A DNA stretch of 64,000 nucleotides from DASWTL01 sp966250385. GTDB lineage: Bacteria; Bacteroidota; Bacteroidia; Sphingobacteriales; Sphingobacteriaceae. The DNA lies in the NCBI GenBank assembly GCA_966250385.1, contig CBINHC010000002.1, positions 1 to 64,000 on the forward strand. Reading direction: 5' to 3'. A model generated the notes under the pieces. That model was not told the DNA's origin, did not search any database, and saw only the letters and a program-made list of their open reading frames with translations. The position numbers were made by a program, and so were the translations under genes. Positions 24,107 to 32,485 of this stretch are shown here, in pieces (positions within the stretch are counted from its first letter, which is position 1; each line of letters starts with the position of its first letter).

Positions 24107-24904
24107 ATGGAATTAATCGGGTATATCGCATCAGCATTAATCGGGATCTCTTTAGGACTTATCGGCGGCGGCGGGTCCATTCTCACCGTACCGGTCATGG
24201 TCTACCTCTTTGGAGTTCCGCCGCTTTTGGCCACTTCGTACTCCCTTTTTATTGTAGGGTCGACCAGTCTGGTCGGTGCCATCAATAATTTGCGCAAGGG
24301 TCAGGTCAACCTGAAAGCCGCATTTTTTTTCGGTACCTCATCCATTGCCACGGTCTTTCTCACCCGTAAATTCATCATTCCCATCATTCCTAAAAATATC
24401 GCAACCATCGGAGGTTTCACCATCACCGAGCCGTTTCTCACGATGGTGCTCTTTGGCATCCTGATGCTACTGGCCTCCATCAGCATGATTCGTGATAAAA
24501 ACGGCGTGGCGCCGGAGGAAGAGTGCTCCGACTGCATTAATTTTTTCAAGCTGCTGGGCTATGGGGTCAGCATCGGGCTGGTTACCGGCTTTCTGGGTGC
24601 CGGTGGCGGCTTTTTACTGATCCCGGCCCTGGTACTTTTGGTTAAGCTGCCCATGAAAAAGGCAGTAGGAACTTCCCTGCTGATCATTGCCATGAACTCC
24701 CTGATCGGCTTCCTCGGTGACCTGGACCACTTCGACATCAACTGGAGGTTTTTGCTGGAAATTTCCCTGATTGCTGCGGCGGGCATCGTGGTTGGCGGCC
24801 TGTTAAGCAAGCGGATCGCGGGTGAGAAATTGAAAAAAGGGTTTGGCTGGTTCGTCCTGGTGATGGGCGTTTACATTATCATCAAAGAATTATCGCATAC
24901 GTGA
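24107..24904 (+). CDS. TSUP (TauE/SafE) sulfur-anion permease
   Basis: This 265-residue inner-membrane protein has about eight helices in two homologous halves, each starting with a glycine-rich loop: SLGLIGGGGSILTVPVMVYL near residue 15 and VTGFLGAGGGFLLIPALVL near 160. TSUP proteins move sulfite, sulfide, thiosulfate or organosulfonates. Neighbouring persulfide and thiosulfate genes suggest that it exports an oxidised sulfur product such as sulfite. It has its own operator and promoter. Confidence 0.88.
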   Translation: MELIGYIASALIGISLGLIGGGGSILTVPVMVYLFGVPPLLATSYSLFIVGSTSLVGAINNLRKGQVNLKAAFFFGTSSIATVFLTRKFIIPIIPKNIATIGGFTITEPFLTMVLFGILMLLASISMIRDKNGVAPEEECSDCINFFKLLGYGVSIGLVTGFLGAGGGFLLIPALVLLVKLPMKKAVGTSLLIIAMNSLIGFLGDLDHFDINWRFLLEISLIAAAGIVVGGLLSKRIAGEKLKKGFGWFVLVMGVYIIIKELSHT

Positions 24905-24914
24905 CTAAAGTCAC
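24901..24914 (+). promoter_or_regulatory. Crp/Fnr operator 3 of the sulfur island
   Basis: GTGACTAAAGTCAC overlaps the stop codon of the TSUP gene and is centred at 24907.5. The non-consensus -7 GAACTTTG ends at 24944, 36.5 bases away. It controls the persulfide dioxygenase operon. Confidence 0.8.
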
Positions 24915-24969
24915 TGTAGCCGCCTGACCCAATCACGAACTTTGTATAACAAACCAAGAAATTAAACGA

Positions 24970-26394
24970 ATGACCATGATACTGGAACAGATTTACACCG
25001 GATGCCTTGCACAGGGTGCATACTACATCCAATCTGGCAATGAAGCTGCAATTATTGACCCGCTTCGCGAGACAAAACCTTACCTGGATAAAGCATCGGC
25101 CAACGGCGCAACAATCAAATATGTTTTTGAAACGCACTTTCACGCTGATTTCGTTTCCGGGCACCTTGACCTGAGCAAACAAACCGGCGCCCCGATCGTA
25201 TACGGTCCGAATGCCAATCCAACCTTTAAAGCCTATATCGCAAAGGACAACGAAGAATTTAAGCTGGGGGATCTAACCATCCGGGTACTGCATACTCCGG
25301 GCCATACCATGGAGTCGACTTCGTACCTGTTAGTTGACGAGAATGGTAAGGAAACAGCACTATTTTCGGGCGACACGCTGTTCATCGGAGATGTCGGGCG
25401 CCCGGACCTGGCCCAGAAGGCCGCACATATGACGCAGGAAGAGTTGGCCGGTATCTTATTTGATTCTCTTCGCAACAAGATCATGCCGCTCAGCGATGAC
25501 ATCATCGTGTATCCTGCCCATGGGGCCGGCTCTGCCTGCGGCAAGAACATGAGTAAGGAAACCACCGACACCCTCGGCAACCAGAAAAAATTCAACTATG
25601 CCCTGCGGGCCGATATGACGCGGGATGAATTCATTAAAGAAGTGACCCATGGGTTGACCCCGCCGCCGGCATACTTCCCGCTGAACGTGCAGATGAACCG
25701 CGAAGGGTATGAAAGCATTGAAAAGGTTTTGGAGAAGGGCACGCATGCCCTGGACCCGGAAACATTTGAAACTGCAGCAAACCAAACCGGGGCGATATTG
25801 CTCGACACCCGCGAACCGCAGACCTTCGCCCGGGCCTTCATCCCAAATTCGATCAACATCGGTATCGACGGAAGCTTTGCCCCCTGGGTGGGTGCCCTGA
25901 TCCCGGATATCAAATCGGAGATCCTGCTGATCACCGACCCGGGACGTGAAGAGGAAGTGGTGACCCGCCTGGCCCGTGTGGGATATGATCATTCCATCGG
26001 TTACCTGAAAGGCGGAATAGACGCCTGGAGAGCTGCCGGCAAAGAGCTGGATCATATCGAGTCAATTACTGCCGCCGAACTGGCCGACCGGATGAAAGAT
26101 TCACCGGTCAATATCCTGGATGTGCGGAAGGAAAGTGAGCACTTCGCCGAGCATATTCTTAACTCAGAAAATGTCGCCCTGGATTATGTCAACGAAAACA
26201 TGAGCCAGGTGGATAAGGATAAGACCTATTATGTGCACTGCGCGGGCGGTTACCGCTCCATGATCTTTAACTCCATCATGCGGGCACGCGGATATGACAA
26301 CCTGATCGACGTCAAAGGCGGGTTCAAGGCGATCAAGGAATCAGAAAAGTTTGAACTGAGCCCCTACGTTTGTCCAAGTACTATGAACCAATAA
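24970..26394 (+). CDS. Persulfide dioxygenase (MBL) fused to two rhodanese domains
   Basis: This 474-residue protein has a metallo-beta-lactamase-type dioxygenase domain (about 1-235) with the metal motif FETHFHADFVSGH near residue 57 and HTPGHTMES near 110, plus FSGDTLFIGDVGRPD. It oxidises glutathione or other low-molecular-weight persulfides to sulfite. Two rhodanese domains follow. In the first the catalytic cysteine position reads TDPGRE, so it is likely inactive; the second has YVHCAGGYRS with the cysteine. The product sulfite may leave through the neighbouring TSUP protein. It starts the main operon running to 29 kb. Confidence 0.92.
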   Translation: MTMILEQIYTGCLAQGAYYIQSGNEAAIIDPLRETKPYLDKASANGATIKYVFETHFHADFVSGHLDLSKQTGAPIVYGPNANPTFKAYIAKDNEEFKLGDLTIRVLHTPGHTMESTSYLLVDENGKETALFSGDTLFIGDVGRPDLAQKAAHMTQEELAGILFDSLRNKIMPLSDDIIVYPAHGAGSACGKNMSKETTDTLGNQKKFNYALRADMTRDEFIKEVTHGLTPPPAYFPLNVQMNREGYESIEKVLEKGTHALDPETFETAANQTGAILLDTREPQTFARAFIPNSINIGIDGSFAPWVGALIPDIKSEILLITDPGREEEVVTRLARVGYDHSIGYLKGGIDAWRAAGKELDHIESITAAELADRMKDSPVNILDVRKESEHFAEHILNSENVALDYVNENMSQVDKDKTYYVHCAGGYRSMIFNSIMRARGYDNLIDVKGGFKAIKESEKFELSPYVCPSTMNQ

Positions 26395-26404
26395 TCAGCA
26401 GAGC

Positions 26405-26725
26405 ATGTTTAACGGATTTTTTTCAAAAAAAGACTATGATCTGGATGGCAAAGCCTTCAGAGAAAAGTATGAAAATACGAATGAAGCGGTGCTGCTGGAT
26501 GTGCGCACACCTGCCGAGTTCAACAGCGGTTCCCTGCCGGGAGCGAAAAATATAGATTTCATGTCGCCCGACTTTCAGAGCCGCATTCGGGCGCTGGACA
26601 AAGACAGCACCTACTTTCTGTACTGCCGGAGTGGCAACAGAAGTGGCAATTCGGCTTCCATTATGGAAAAGGCCGGCTTCAAATCGTTCAATTTAGTTGG
26701 AGGCATCGGGGCGTGGCCAAAGTAA
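26405..26725 (+). CDS. Rhodanese (single domain)
   Basis: This 106-residue sulfurtransferase carries VLLDVRTPAEFNSGSLPGA near residue 30 and the active loop LYCRSGNRSGNSA with the catalytic cysteine near 75. It moves sulfane sulfur between thiosulfate or persulfides and acceptors such as thioredoxin, in the cytoplasm. It follows the dioxygenase by 10 bases. Confidence 0.92.
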   Translation: MFNGFFSKKDYDLDGKAFREKYENTNEAVLLDVRTPAEFNSGSLPGAKNIDFMSPDFQSRIRALDKDSTYFLYCRSGNRSGNSASIMEKAGFKSFNLVGGIGAWPK

Positions 26726-26755
26726 TTAAGGCCACCCTGTTGAATTAAAAAAGAT

Positions 26756-27592
26756 ATGATGAAAACGTTAAAAGTCCTAATTCCTACCGATTTCTCGGAT
26801 GTAAGCTTCCTGGCACTTCAAATGACCGAACTTCTGTCGAAGAAGATTCCTGTGGAGGTTCATATAGTGCATGTCATCGAGGTCAACACTTCGAGTGCTG
26901 AATATGCCGAAACGGATATAGACAAAAAGACCATTCGAGAAAAAGAAGAAAGGGCAATGATCCGTTTTACTTCCTTGAAAGCCTCCAATCGAAGTTTTCA
27001 GTCCCATATCCGGATCGGGTTATTGACCGACCAGATTGACGCTTCAGCGCAGGAGTTGGGTGCCGATCTGATCATTATGGGAACCGACGGATCAGACGGC
27101 TTCATGGAACGGATCTCCGGTTCGGAGGCTCAGCACGTGGCCCGGTATCTGAAAGTCCCGGTGATCACGATCCGGCCCGGAGCCGCTGCAACGGGGCTTA
27201 ACAATATCCTGTTGGTAGCCGACTTTGAAGGGGTTGCGAAAAGGTTACAGATCGGCCCGATCAAGGCTCTTGCCGACGCCTTTGACAGCACCCTTCATTT
27301 ACTGCAGATCGTGGAGGAAGACGAAGAAAAGTATGCCGATCGGATTGAGGAAAAGATGCGATCCTTTGCCGTGGAGCATCAGTTGACCAGGTTTGAAACC
27401 CATTTGTACCGTGACTGTAAAGTTGCCCGGGGAGTTCGCAACTTTAACAGAGAGGCCGAGATGGAGCTGGTTTGTTTCCCAACCCATGGCCGCAAGGGCC
27501 TTAACCACTTTCTGTTCAGAAGCATTGCCGAACGCCTGGTGAATCATTGTATCAAACCTTTATTAACGTTTCAATTGAAAGAAAATGCTTGA
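26756..27592 (+). CDS. Universal stress protein, two Usp domains
   Basis: This 278-residue protein has two Usp folds. Domain 1 (about 1-145) starts LKVLIPTDFSDVSFLAL and ends with the nucleotide-binding IIMGTDGSDGFMERISGSEA; domain 2 resembles it but the glycine-rich loop is replaced by VCFPTHGRKGLNHFLFRSIA. It likely binds ATP in domain 1. Its end overlaps the next gene by 8 bases. It is a different subfamily from the three Usp proteins of the stress cluster. Confidence 0.85.
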   Translation: MMKTLKVLIPTDFSDVSFLALQMTELLSKKIPVEVHIVHVIEVNTSSAEYAETDIDKKTIREKEERAMIRFTSLKASNRSFQSHIRIGLLTDQIDASAQELGADLIIMGTDGSDGFMERISGSEAQHVARYLKVPVITIRPGAAATGLNNILLVADFEGVAKRLQIGPIKALADAFDSTLHLLQIVEEDEEKYADRIEEKMRSFAVEHQLTRFETHLYRDCKVARGVRNFNREAEMELVCFPTHGRKGLNHFLFRSIAERLVNHCIKPLLTFQLKENA

Positions 27593-28142
27593 AATACTTA
27601 GACAACCATGGCCTTGGTATATCTCGGGAGCGGCCATTGCTTTCATCATGGTATTACTCCTGTTTTACGGCAAGTCCTTCGGGGTCTCGGCTAATCTGCG
27701 CACCATGTGCACCATCGCCGGTGCCGGAAAAAGGGTGAAGTTCTTTGATTTCGACTGGACCACCCAGAAATGGAACCTGCTGTTCCTGTTTGGGTCGGTT
27801 TTAGGCGGGGTGGTGGCTTCCACTTTGTTGAAGAGCGACGAGCCTCTACATTTATCCACAGCAACGATCAACGATCTGAAGGGTCTCGGTATCGCGTTTG
27901 ATGGTGAACTGAACCCCGGACAGATCTTCGGGGCCGATTTTGTGACCACGCCCAAAGGTCTTCTGGTCCTGATTATTGGCGGTATTCTCGTGGGATTTGG
28001 CGCCCGCTATGCCGGCGGATGCACCTCGGGACACGCCATCAGCGGCTTATCCAATTTGCAGATCCCCTCATTGATCGCCGTCATCGGCTTCTTTGCAGGT
28101 GGCCTGGTCATGACCCATTTATTGTTACCCTTAATATTCTAA
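27585..28142 (+). CDS. YeeE/YedE transporter half 1
   Basis: This 185-residue inner-membrane protein is half of a YeeE/YedE (DUF395) sulfur transporter, with about four helices and the hallmark FGARYAGGCTSGHAISG near residue 145 that contains the conserved cysteine. In characterised homologues such cysteines relay thiosulfate across the membrane. The second half is encoded immediately downstream, so the two chains probably form one pore. It overlaps the Usp gene. Confidence 0.9.
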   Translation: MLEILRQPWPWYISGAAIAFIMVLLLFYGKSFGVSANLRTMCTIAGAGKRVKFFDFDWTTQKWNLLFLFGSVLGGVVASTLLKSDEPLHLSTATINDLKGLGIAFDGELNPGQIFGADFVTTPKGLLVLIIGGILVGFGARYAGGCTSGHAISGLSNLQIPSLIAVIGFFAGGLVMTHLLLPLIF

Positions 28143-28145
28143 AGC

Positions 28146-28559
28146 ATGAAAGGATTAAAATTTATACTGGCGGGATTGGTATTCGGAGTGATCATGGCCA
28201 AATCGGAGGCCATTTCCTGGTACCGCATCCAGGAGATGTTCCGCTTCCAGTCCTTCCATATGTACGGGATCATCGGAACGGCCGTTATATTAGGCGTTCT
28301 GGCCGTGTTCCTTATCAAAAAATTCAGGATGCGCGATACCCAGGGGAATCCTATCGTGTTCCAGGATAAGGATAAAAGCTGGCCGCGGTACATTATTGGC
28401 GGTTCTATTTTTGGTTTGGGCTGGGCTTTGACCGGTGCTTGCCCCGGACCGATGTTCGTTAATGTGGGCTATGGCTACTGGGCCATGCTGATCGTTATTT
28501 TTGGGGCCCTGGCAGGGACTTATATTTATGGAATTATTAAGGACAAACTACCGCATTAA
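28146..28559 (+). CDS. YeeE/YedE transporter half 2
   Basis: This 137-residue membrane protein carries the second DUF395 signature IFGLGWALTGACPGPMFVNV with its cysteine near residue 100. It lies 4 bases after half 1. The split arrangement is common in Bacteroidota. Confidence 0.9.
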   Translation: MKGLKFILAGLVFGVIMAKSEAISWYRIQEMFRFQSFHMYGIIGTAVILGVLAVFLIKKFRMRDTQGNPIVFQDKDKSWPRYIIGGSIFGLGWALTGACPGPMFVNVGYGYWAMLIVIFGALAGTYIYGIIKDKLPH

Positions 28560-28610
28560 AAATCAATAGCATGGTTAAATTTAAAAAATCAATAGCATGG
28601 TTAAATTTAT
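28559..28610 (+). repeat. 26-bp tandem duplication over a start codon
   Basis: The unit containing AATCAATAGCATGGTTAAAT occurs twice, with ATGs at 28571 and 28597. The first ATG leads to a short frame that stops soon; the second opens the secreted rhodanese gene. Confidence 0.9.
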
Positions 28611-29052
28611 TTTAAGCACGTTATTACTGGCATTGCTGACCACTTTCACCTCGGTTGCACAAAGCCTACCTGGCTTGCAGCTGGAGAAAGATCCCTGGAC
28701 TAAAAGTCAGTTGATGGAACCCGCAGCCCTTGCTGCCATTTTGGAAAACCCTAGGGCAACTAAACCTCTCATTTACAATATCGGGGTTGTGGATGATATC
28801 AAAGGGGCGAAAAACATGGGTGCTGCCAGCGAAAAGGCCAACCTGGAACAATTTAAGAAAGTGATCTCTACGCTCCCTAAGAATACTTCAGTAGTCGTGT
28901 ATTGCGGACGCTGTCCGTTTTCCCGGTGTCCCAATATCCGGCCGGCCTTTCAGGCGCTTCAAGCTGCCGGTTTGAAGAACGGGCGGCTGTTGAATCTGAC
29001 AACCAATATCAAAACCGACTGGATCGATAAGGGATATCCTTTAGCCAAATAG
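28597..29052 (+). CDS. Exported rhodanese-like protein
   Basis: This 151-residue protein has a signal peptide (MVKFILSTLLLALLTTFTSV, cleavage after AQ) and a rhodanese-type domain with a VVVYCGRCPFSRCPNIRPA loop containing the catalytic cysteine plus two further cysteines. It probably acts in the periplasm on thiosulfate or sulfane sulfur. It is the last gene before the right island repeat, which begins at its stop codon. Confidence 0.85.
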   Translation: MVKFILSTLLLALLTTFTSVAQSLPGLQLEKDPWTKSQLMEPAALAAILENPRATKPLIYNIGVVDDIKGAKNMGAASEKANLEQFKKVISTLPKNTSVVVYCGRCPFSRCPNIRPAFQALQAAGLKNGRLLNLTTNIKTDWIDKGYPLAK

Positions 29053-29160
29053 CATGTAAAGCATAATTTATTCATATTTCGACGAGGGTTCGAATCCCTC
29101 CGGCCCCCTACATCAAACTGTTCCAGATCCCCCTGGGTGAAAACTCGGATTTTATTTAGC
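29051..29160 (+). repeat. Right ssrA-end repeat of the sulfur island (attR-like)
   Basis: About 110 bases match the ssrA 3' end and terminator at 20600-20713 with small changes. CGACGAGGGTTCGAATCCC is intact, but the acceptor end and the terminator stem have decayed (CCCCCTAC for CTCCACAAC). This is what remains of the original 3' end once an element has displaced it. Confidence 0.85.
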
Positions 29161-29339
29161 AAACGGCTCATTGGCCTTCTACACTCAAAGGCGCCCGAAA
29201 GCGCAGGTCAAAGGTAGATCAGCGCTATGATAAATCCTGTAAAGTCTTCCCAAAAACGACTATGATCGTCACTAGCGATTCGCCGAACTGCTGAAAATAG
29301 TTAAAGGGCCTGCATTTCTTTAGTGTCTACTTATTTCGG

Positions 29340-30041
29340 CTAGATTGACTTCGCCTCCGCAAGGTACAGCGGCACATTATCAACCTCCTTTACAAATGCC
29401 GGTATCTTTACATTCTGCCACGCTAGTAGCTCTCCTATTATCGAATAAATTTCCTCTACCTGTTGGAAGCTGACTACGGTGTTATCAAAACAGACCGGGT
29501 CATTATGGAAAATTCTATTTCGAAAAAAACGCACTTTTTCAAGCTTACCGTGAACTTCTTTTCGCCCTATTCCAGCCGGTAGCCGGGCAAACGCCTTCAA
29601 GGGCTGTCCCTTAAGTATGCGCGAGTAGTGCGTAGAGAAAAGTTCAGACCAGAAACCTAGTGTTTGATCGGCGATTATACGTCCGCTAGTAACCCGCAAT
29701 CCTCTTTTTCTGATTTTCGCCGAGCTTTTGGATACAGCTTGCAAGATAAAATCGTAGGACACTGCCTGACCAGCTTTATATATCGTTAACGTGGGATCGA
29801 CCATAAACCCAGCCTGCTGATTAATGATCCACTCGGGATCATTAAAATAAATCGAGAGCGCATCATTAACCGAATTCCTTAAGCTAACCTCCAGAACACT
29901 TAACAATGGGTGAAATGCCTTGGATAACTTCAAATTCGCTTTGTATAAGGCAATAGCCTTCGCCTGATCATCTCCCACGGATTGCAGATATCGGGCGACT
30001 CTCGGCTTAGAAAAATGAAATTCAAAATTTTTATAATCCAT
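29340..30041 (-). CDS. Abi-family HEPN protein (AbiD/AbiF-like)
   Basis: This 233-residue protein resembles the Abi_2 family of abortive-infection proteins. The N-terminal RVARYLQSVGDDQAKAIALY, the central LSVLEVSLRNSVNDAL, the aromatic ADQTLGFWSELFSTHYSRIL, and the C-terminal KVRFFRNRIFHNDPV with the HEPN RNase motif R-N-x-x-x-H are visible. Proteins of this group cleave RNA on phage infection, and related AbiF loci carry a nearby non-coding RNA. It lies just outside the island, on the opposite strand. The upstream sequence 30056-30119 holds three perfect inverted repeats. Confidence 0.75.
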   Translation of the reverse strand: MDYKNFEFHFSKPRVARYLQSVGDDQAKAIALYKANLKLSKAFHPLLSVLEVSLRNSVNDALSIYFNDPEWIINQQAGFMVDPTLTIYKAGQAVSYDFILQAVSKSSAKIRKRGLRVTSGRIIADQTLGFWSELFSTHYSRILKGQPLKAFARLPAGIGRKEVHGKLEKVRFFRNRIFHNDPVCFDNTVVSFQQVEEIYSIIGELLAWQNVKIPAFVKEVDNVPLYLAEAKSI

Positions 30042-30055
30042 TAAAACTTTTATTC

Positions 30056-30119
30056 AAGAATTCTTATTTTTGTAACAGCGACGCTTGATCAAGCCTCTTA
30101 CTTTTCTCTTTAAAAGTAA
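30056..30119 (-). promoter_or_regulatory. Inverted-repeat cluster upstream of the Abi gene
   Basis: AAGAATTCTT (30056-30065), GCTTGATCAAGC (30083-30094) and TTACTTTT/AAAAGTAA (30098-30119) lie in the 100 bases before the ATG. A -7-like TACTTTTA falls in the last one. They may be operators or a structured RNA. Confidence 0.5.
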
Positions 30120-30140
30120 CGTAATCAAGTAAAAAGACAA

Positions 30141-30170
30141 AAAAAGAGCTTCCCCAAGAGGCTCTTTTTC
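30141..30170 (-). terminator. Terminator downstream of kup
   Basis: AAAAAGAGC pairs with GCTCTTTTT with A and T tracts on both sides, so it can work in either direction; it separates kup from the Abi gene. Confidence 0.75.
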
Positions 30171-30336
30171 TTTTTCCCAGAAAGGCTCTCTCTGCTTCGT
30201 TTTCATGGCAACCTGACATTTGGAAGTACGAAAATCTGTCGAGATATGAGCAGGCAAGTAACACCCGATCCTTTTTGTAGAAGGCTTCGTCTAATTCGCT
30301 GGAAGGGATTCTGGAGGCATTCACACACAGGGTTAT

Positions 30337-32280
30337 TCAGATCCTCCTCAGTCCGATCTCCTTCAGACTTTCAACAACCAAAGGAACCCTTTCTACGGTG
30401 ACAAAGCTCGGGTCCAGACCGAAGCCCCGTTCCTCTGAAAGGCTGATGCGCTTGAGGAATGAGTGCCCCTCAACAAGTATCTGATCCAGCCAGCCCAGCT
30501 GCGAAGTATTGGCCAACACTTTCTCCAAAACCACGAATCTGAAGTCCCCTGTAAAATGGTACTGGTTCAGTGAAGGATACTGACTGGTAATATCGACCTC
30601 CCCGTTCTGTACAAGCGCGTCGACCACCTCCCTGAACAAAACGTTGACTCGTTGCCCGACTTTGAACCCAAGCCTGAAATCGATTCGGATCAGCTTCCCG
30701 GGGATCAGGAACTCCACCTTGTATTCTTTGGTGAATGGCTCGTCCATTACATCGAGATGGACCAGCCAGTACATATCGGCCCGCTTGGGTTGTTTCTGCA
30801 GGATCGAATACACGATCTTTGATTCAATCTCACTGGAAAAGTTGGCGCTGGTCAGATAGACCAGGTTCGAAGCGAATTTCGGTATGGCGGTATCCTCGCT
30901 CACCGCTTTGAATACCGGGTAGTAGTCTTCAATTTCGACATACTTGACATACCTGTTCTTGATCGATCTGCCCCGGAGCCACACCCACATCACCGAAAAC
31001 AAGAGCGAACCCAGCAGTAAGGTGAACCAACCGCCATGCAGGATCTTTGAAACGTTCCCCCACAGAAAGGTCAGCTCTATAAATCCATAGACTCCCACAA
31101 AAATGATGACGAGATAGACCGGGAACTTCCTGCGTAAAAGGTAGGCGGCCAGAAGGATCGTCGTCATCAGCATGGTGACCGTTATCGACAGGCCGTAGGC
31201 TTCCTCCATGTGCTTCGACTTTTTGAACAGAAGGACAACGACGATACACCCGATCCATAGAAGCAGATTGGCGGAGGGAACGTACAGCTGCCCTTTCTCC
31301 AGAGCCGGATACTTGATCAGGACCTTCGGCCACAGGTTGAGCCGGACCGCCTCGGATATCAGGGTATAGGACCCTGATATCAGTGCCTGGCTTGCAATGA
31401 TGGCGGCAAGTGTAGCGATGACGATCCCTGTGAGCAGAAACCACCCCGGCATCAGTTCAAAAAACGGGTCGTATTCGCCCAGGCCCGATCCCTGCAGCTT
31501 CAGCAGTGCGGCGCCCTGCCCGCAATAATTAAGGATCAGGGCCAACTTAACAAAAGCCCAGCTAACGCGTATATTGGACCGGCCGGCATGCCCCAGATCC
31601 GAATACAACGCCTCGGCGCCTGTCGTACAGAGAAATACGCCTCCCAGGATCAAGAAGGCGTCCGGGCTGGCCCTCAGCAGATGGTAGGCGTAGTACGGAT
31701 TTACCGAGTACACGATCTGGGGATATTCCCGGATATGCAGGATTCCCAGGACGGCGAGCATGGCGAACCAAAGGAACATGACCGGCCCGAATGCACGACC
31801 AACGAGAGACGTTCCAAAGCGCTGGATCACGAACAGCGCGGTCAGAATAGCCAGAACGATCGGAATCGTGGGCAGCCTCGGGAATCGTAAGGTTAATCCT
31901 TCGATCGCTGAAGAAACGGTCAGCGATGGCGTAATAATACCGTCTGCCAGCAAAGCACTTCCACCGATCAAAGCGGGAATCATCAGCCACCGGGCCTTCC
32001 GTCGTACAAGCGAGAACAACGAAAAAATACCGCCCTCGCCCTTGTTATCGGCCTGGAGAGTGATCAGGACATATTTGATGGTGGTCTGCAGTGTCAGCGT
32101 CCAGAAGACCAGCGAAATACTTCCCATGATGAGCTCCCGTGAAATGATCCGGTGATCGATGATGGCCTTGAACACGTAAAGCGGCGATGTACCGATATCC
32201 CCGTAAATGACACCGAGGCTGATCAGCAGGCCGGCCGAAGACAGTTTGTGAAGGTTCTTATGTGCTTTTGTTGTCTGCAT
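30337..32280 (-). CDS. kup: Kup potassium uptake permease
   Basis: This 647-residue protein is a proton-coupled potassium importer. The first helix motif GVIYGDIGTSPLYVFK near residue 35, then TLQADNKGEGGIFSLFSL, about twelve membrane helices to residue 455, and a C-terminal cytoplasmic domain (about 460-647) with YLTSANFSSEIESKIVYSI are typical. ATG 32280 is preferred over the TTG six codons upstream, which lies in the possible -7 TATAGTTG. Confidence 0.95.
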   Translation of the reverse strand: MQTTKAHKNLHKLSSAGLLISLGVIYGDIGTSPLYVFKAIIDHRIISRELIMGSISLVFWTLTLQTTIKYVLITLQADNKGEGGIFSLFSLVRRKARWLMIPALIGGSALLADGIITPSLTVSSAIEGLTLRFPRLPTIPIVLAILTALFVIQRFGTSLVGRAFGPVMFLWFAMLAVLGILHIREYPQIVYSVNPYYAYHLLRASPDAFLILGGVFLCTTGAEALYSDLGHAGRSNIRVSWAFVKLALILNYCGQGAALLKLQGSGLGEYDPFFELMPGWFLLTGIVIATLAAIIASQALISGSYTLISEAVRLNLWPKVLIKYPALEKGQLYVPSANLLLWIGCIVVVLLFKKSKHMEEAYGLSITVTMLMTTILLAAYLLRRKFPVYLVIIFVGVYGFIELTFLWGNVSKILHGGWFTLLLGSLLFSVMWVWLRGRSIKNRYVKYVEIEDYYPVFKAVSEDTAIPKFASNLVYLTSANFSSEIESKIVYSILQKQPKRADMYWLVHLDVMDEPFTKEYKVEFLIPGKLIRIDFRLGFKVGQRVNVLFREVVDALVQNGEVDITSQYPSLNQYHFTGDFRFVVLEKVLANTSQLGWLDQILVEGHSFLKRISLSEERGFGLDPSFVTVERVPLVVESLKEIGLRRI

Positions 32281-32485
32281 TTTGCGGGCGATGCCCAACT
32301 ATATAACATCCGAAAAGCAAAGGGGGGGCAAACGGAAGGGAATAAAGCGGGCGCCCCCCTTCTCAATTCACTTAAATGCTCTATCCATGAATGCGAACGA
32401 TGAAATCAAGGACGTGAGCGCGACGGCAGATAACATCTCCCCGCGAATGTTGTTTATATAAGATAGTACCAGTCAGTCGATTGCA

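Noticed and set aside
25456..26055. 199-codon minus-strand frame inside the persulfide dioxygenase gene
   Set aside because: It is antisense to a clear multi-domain gene and is a GC-skew shadow.
30064..30324. Minus-strand frames between kup and the Abi gene
   Set aside because: They run through the kup terminator and the inverted repeats and have no conserved character.
32298..32298. TTG start for kup six codons upstream
   Set aside because: It overlaps the probable -7 region, and the Kup N-terminus is complete from ATG 32280.
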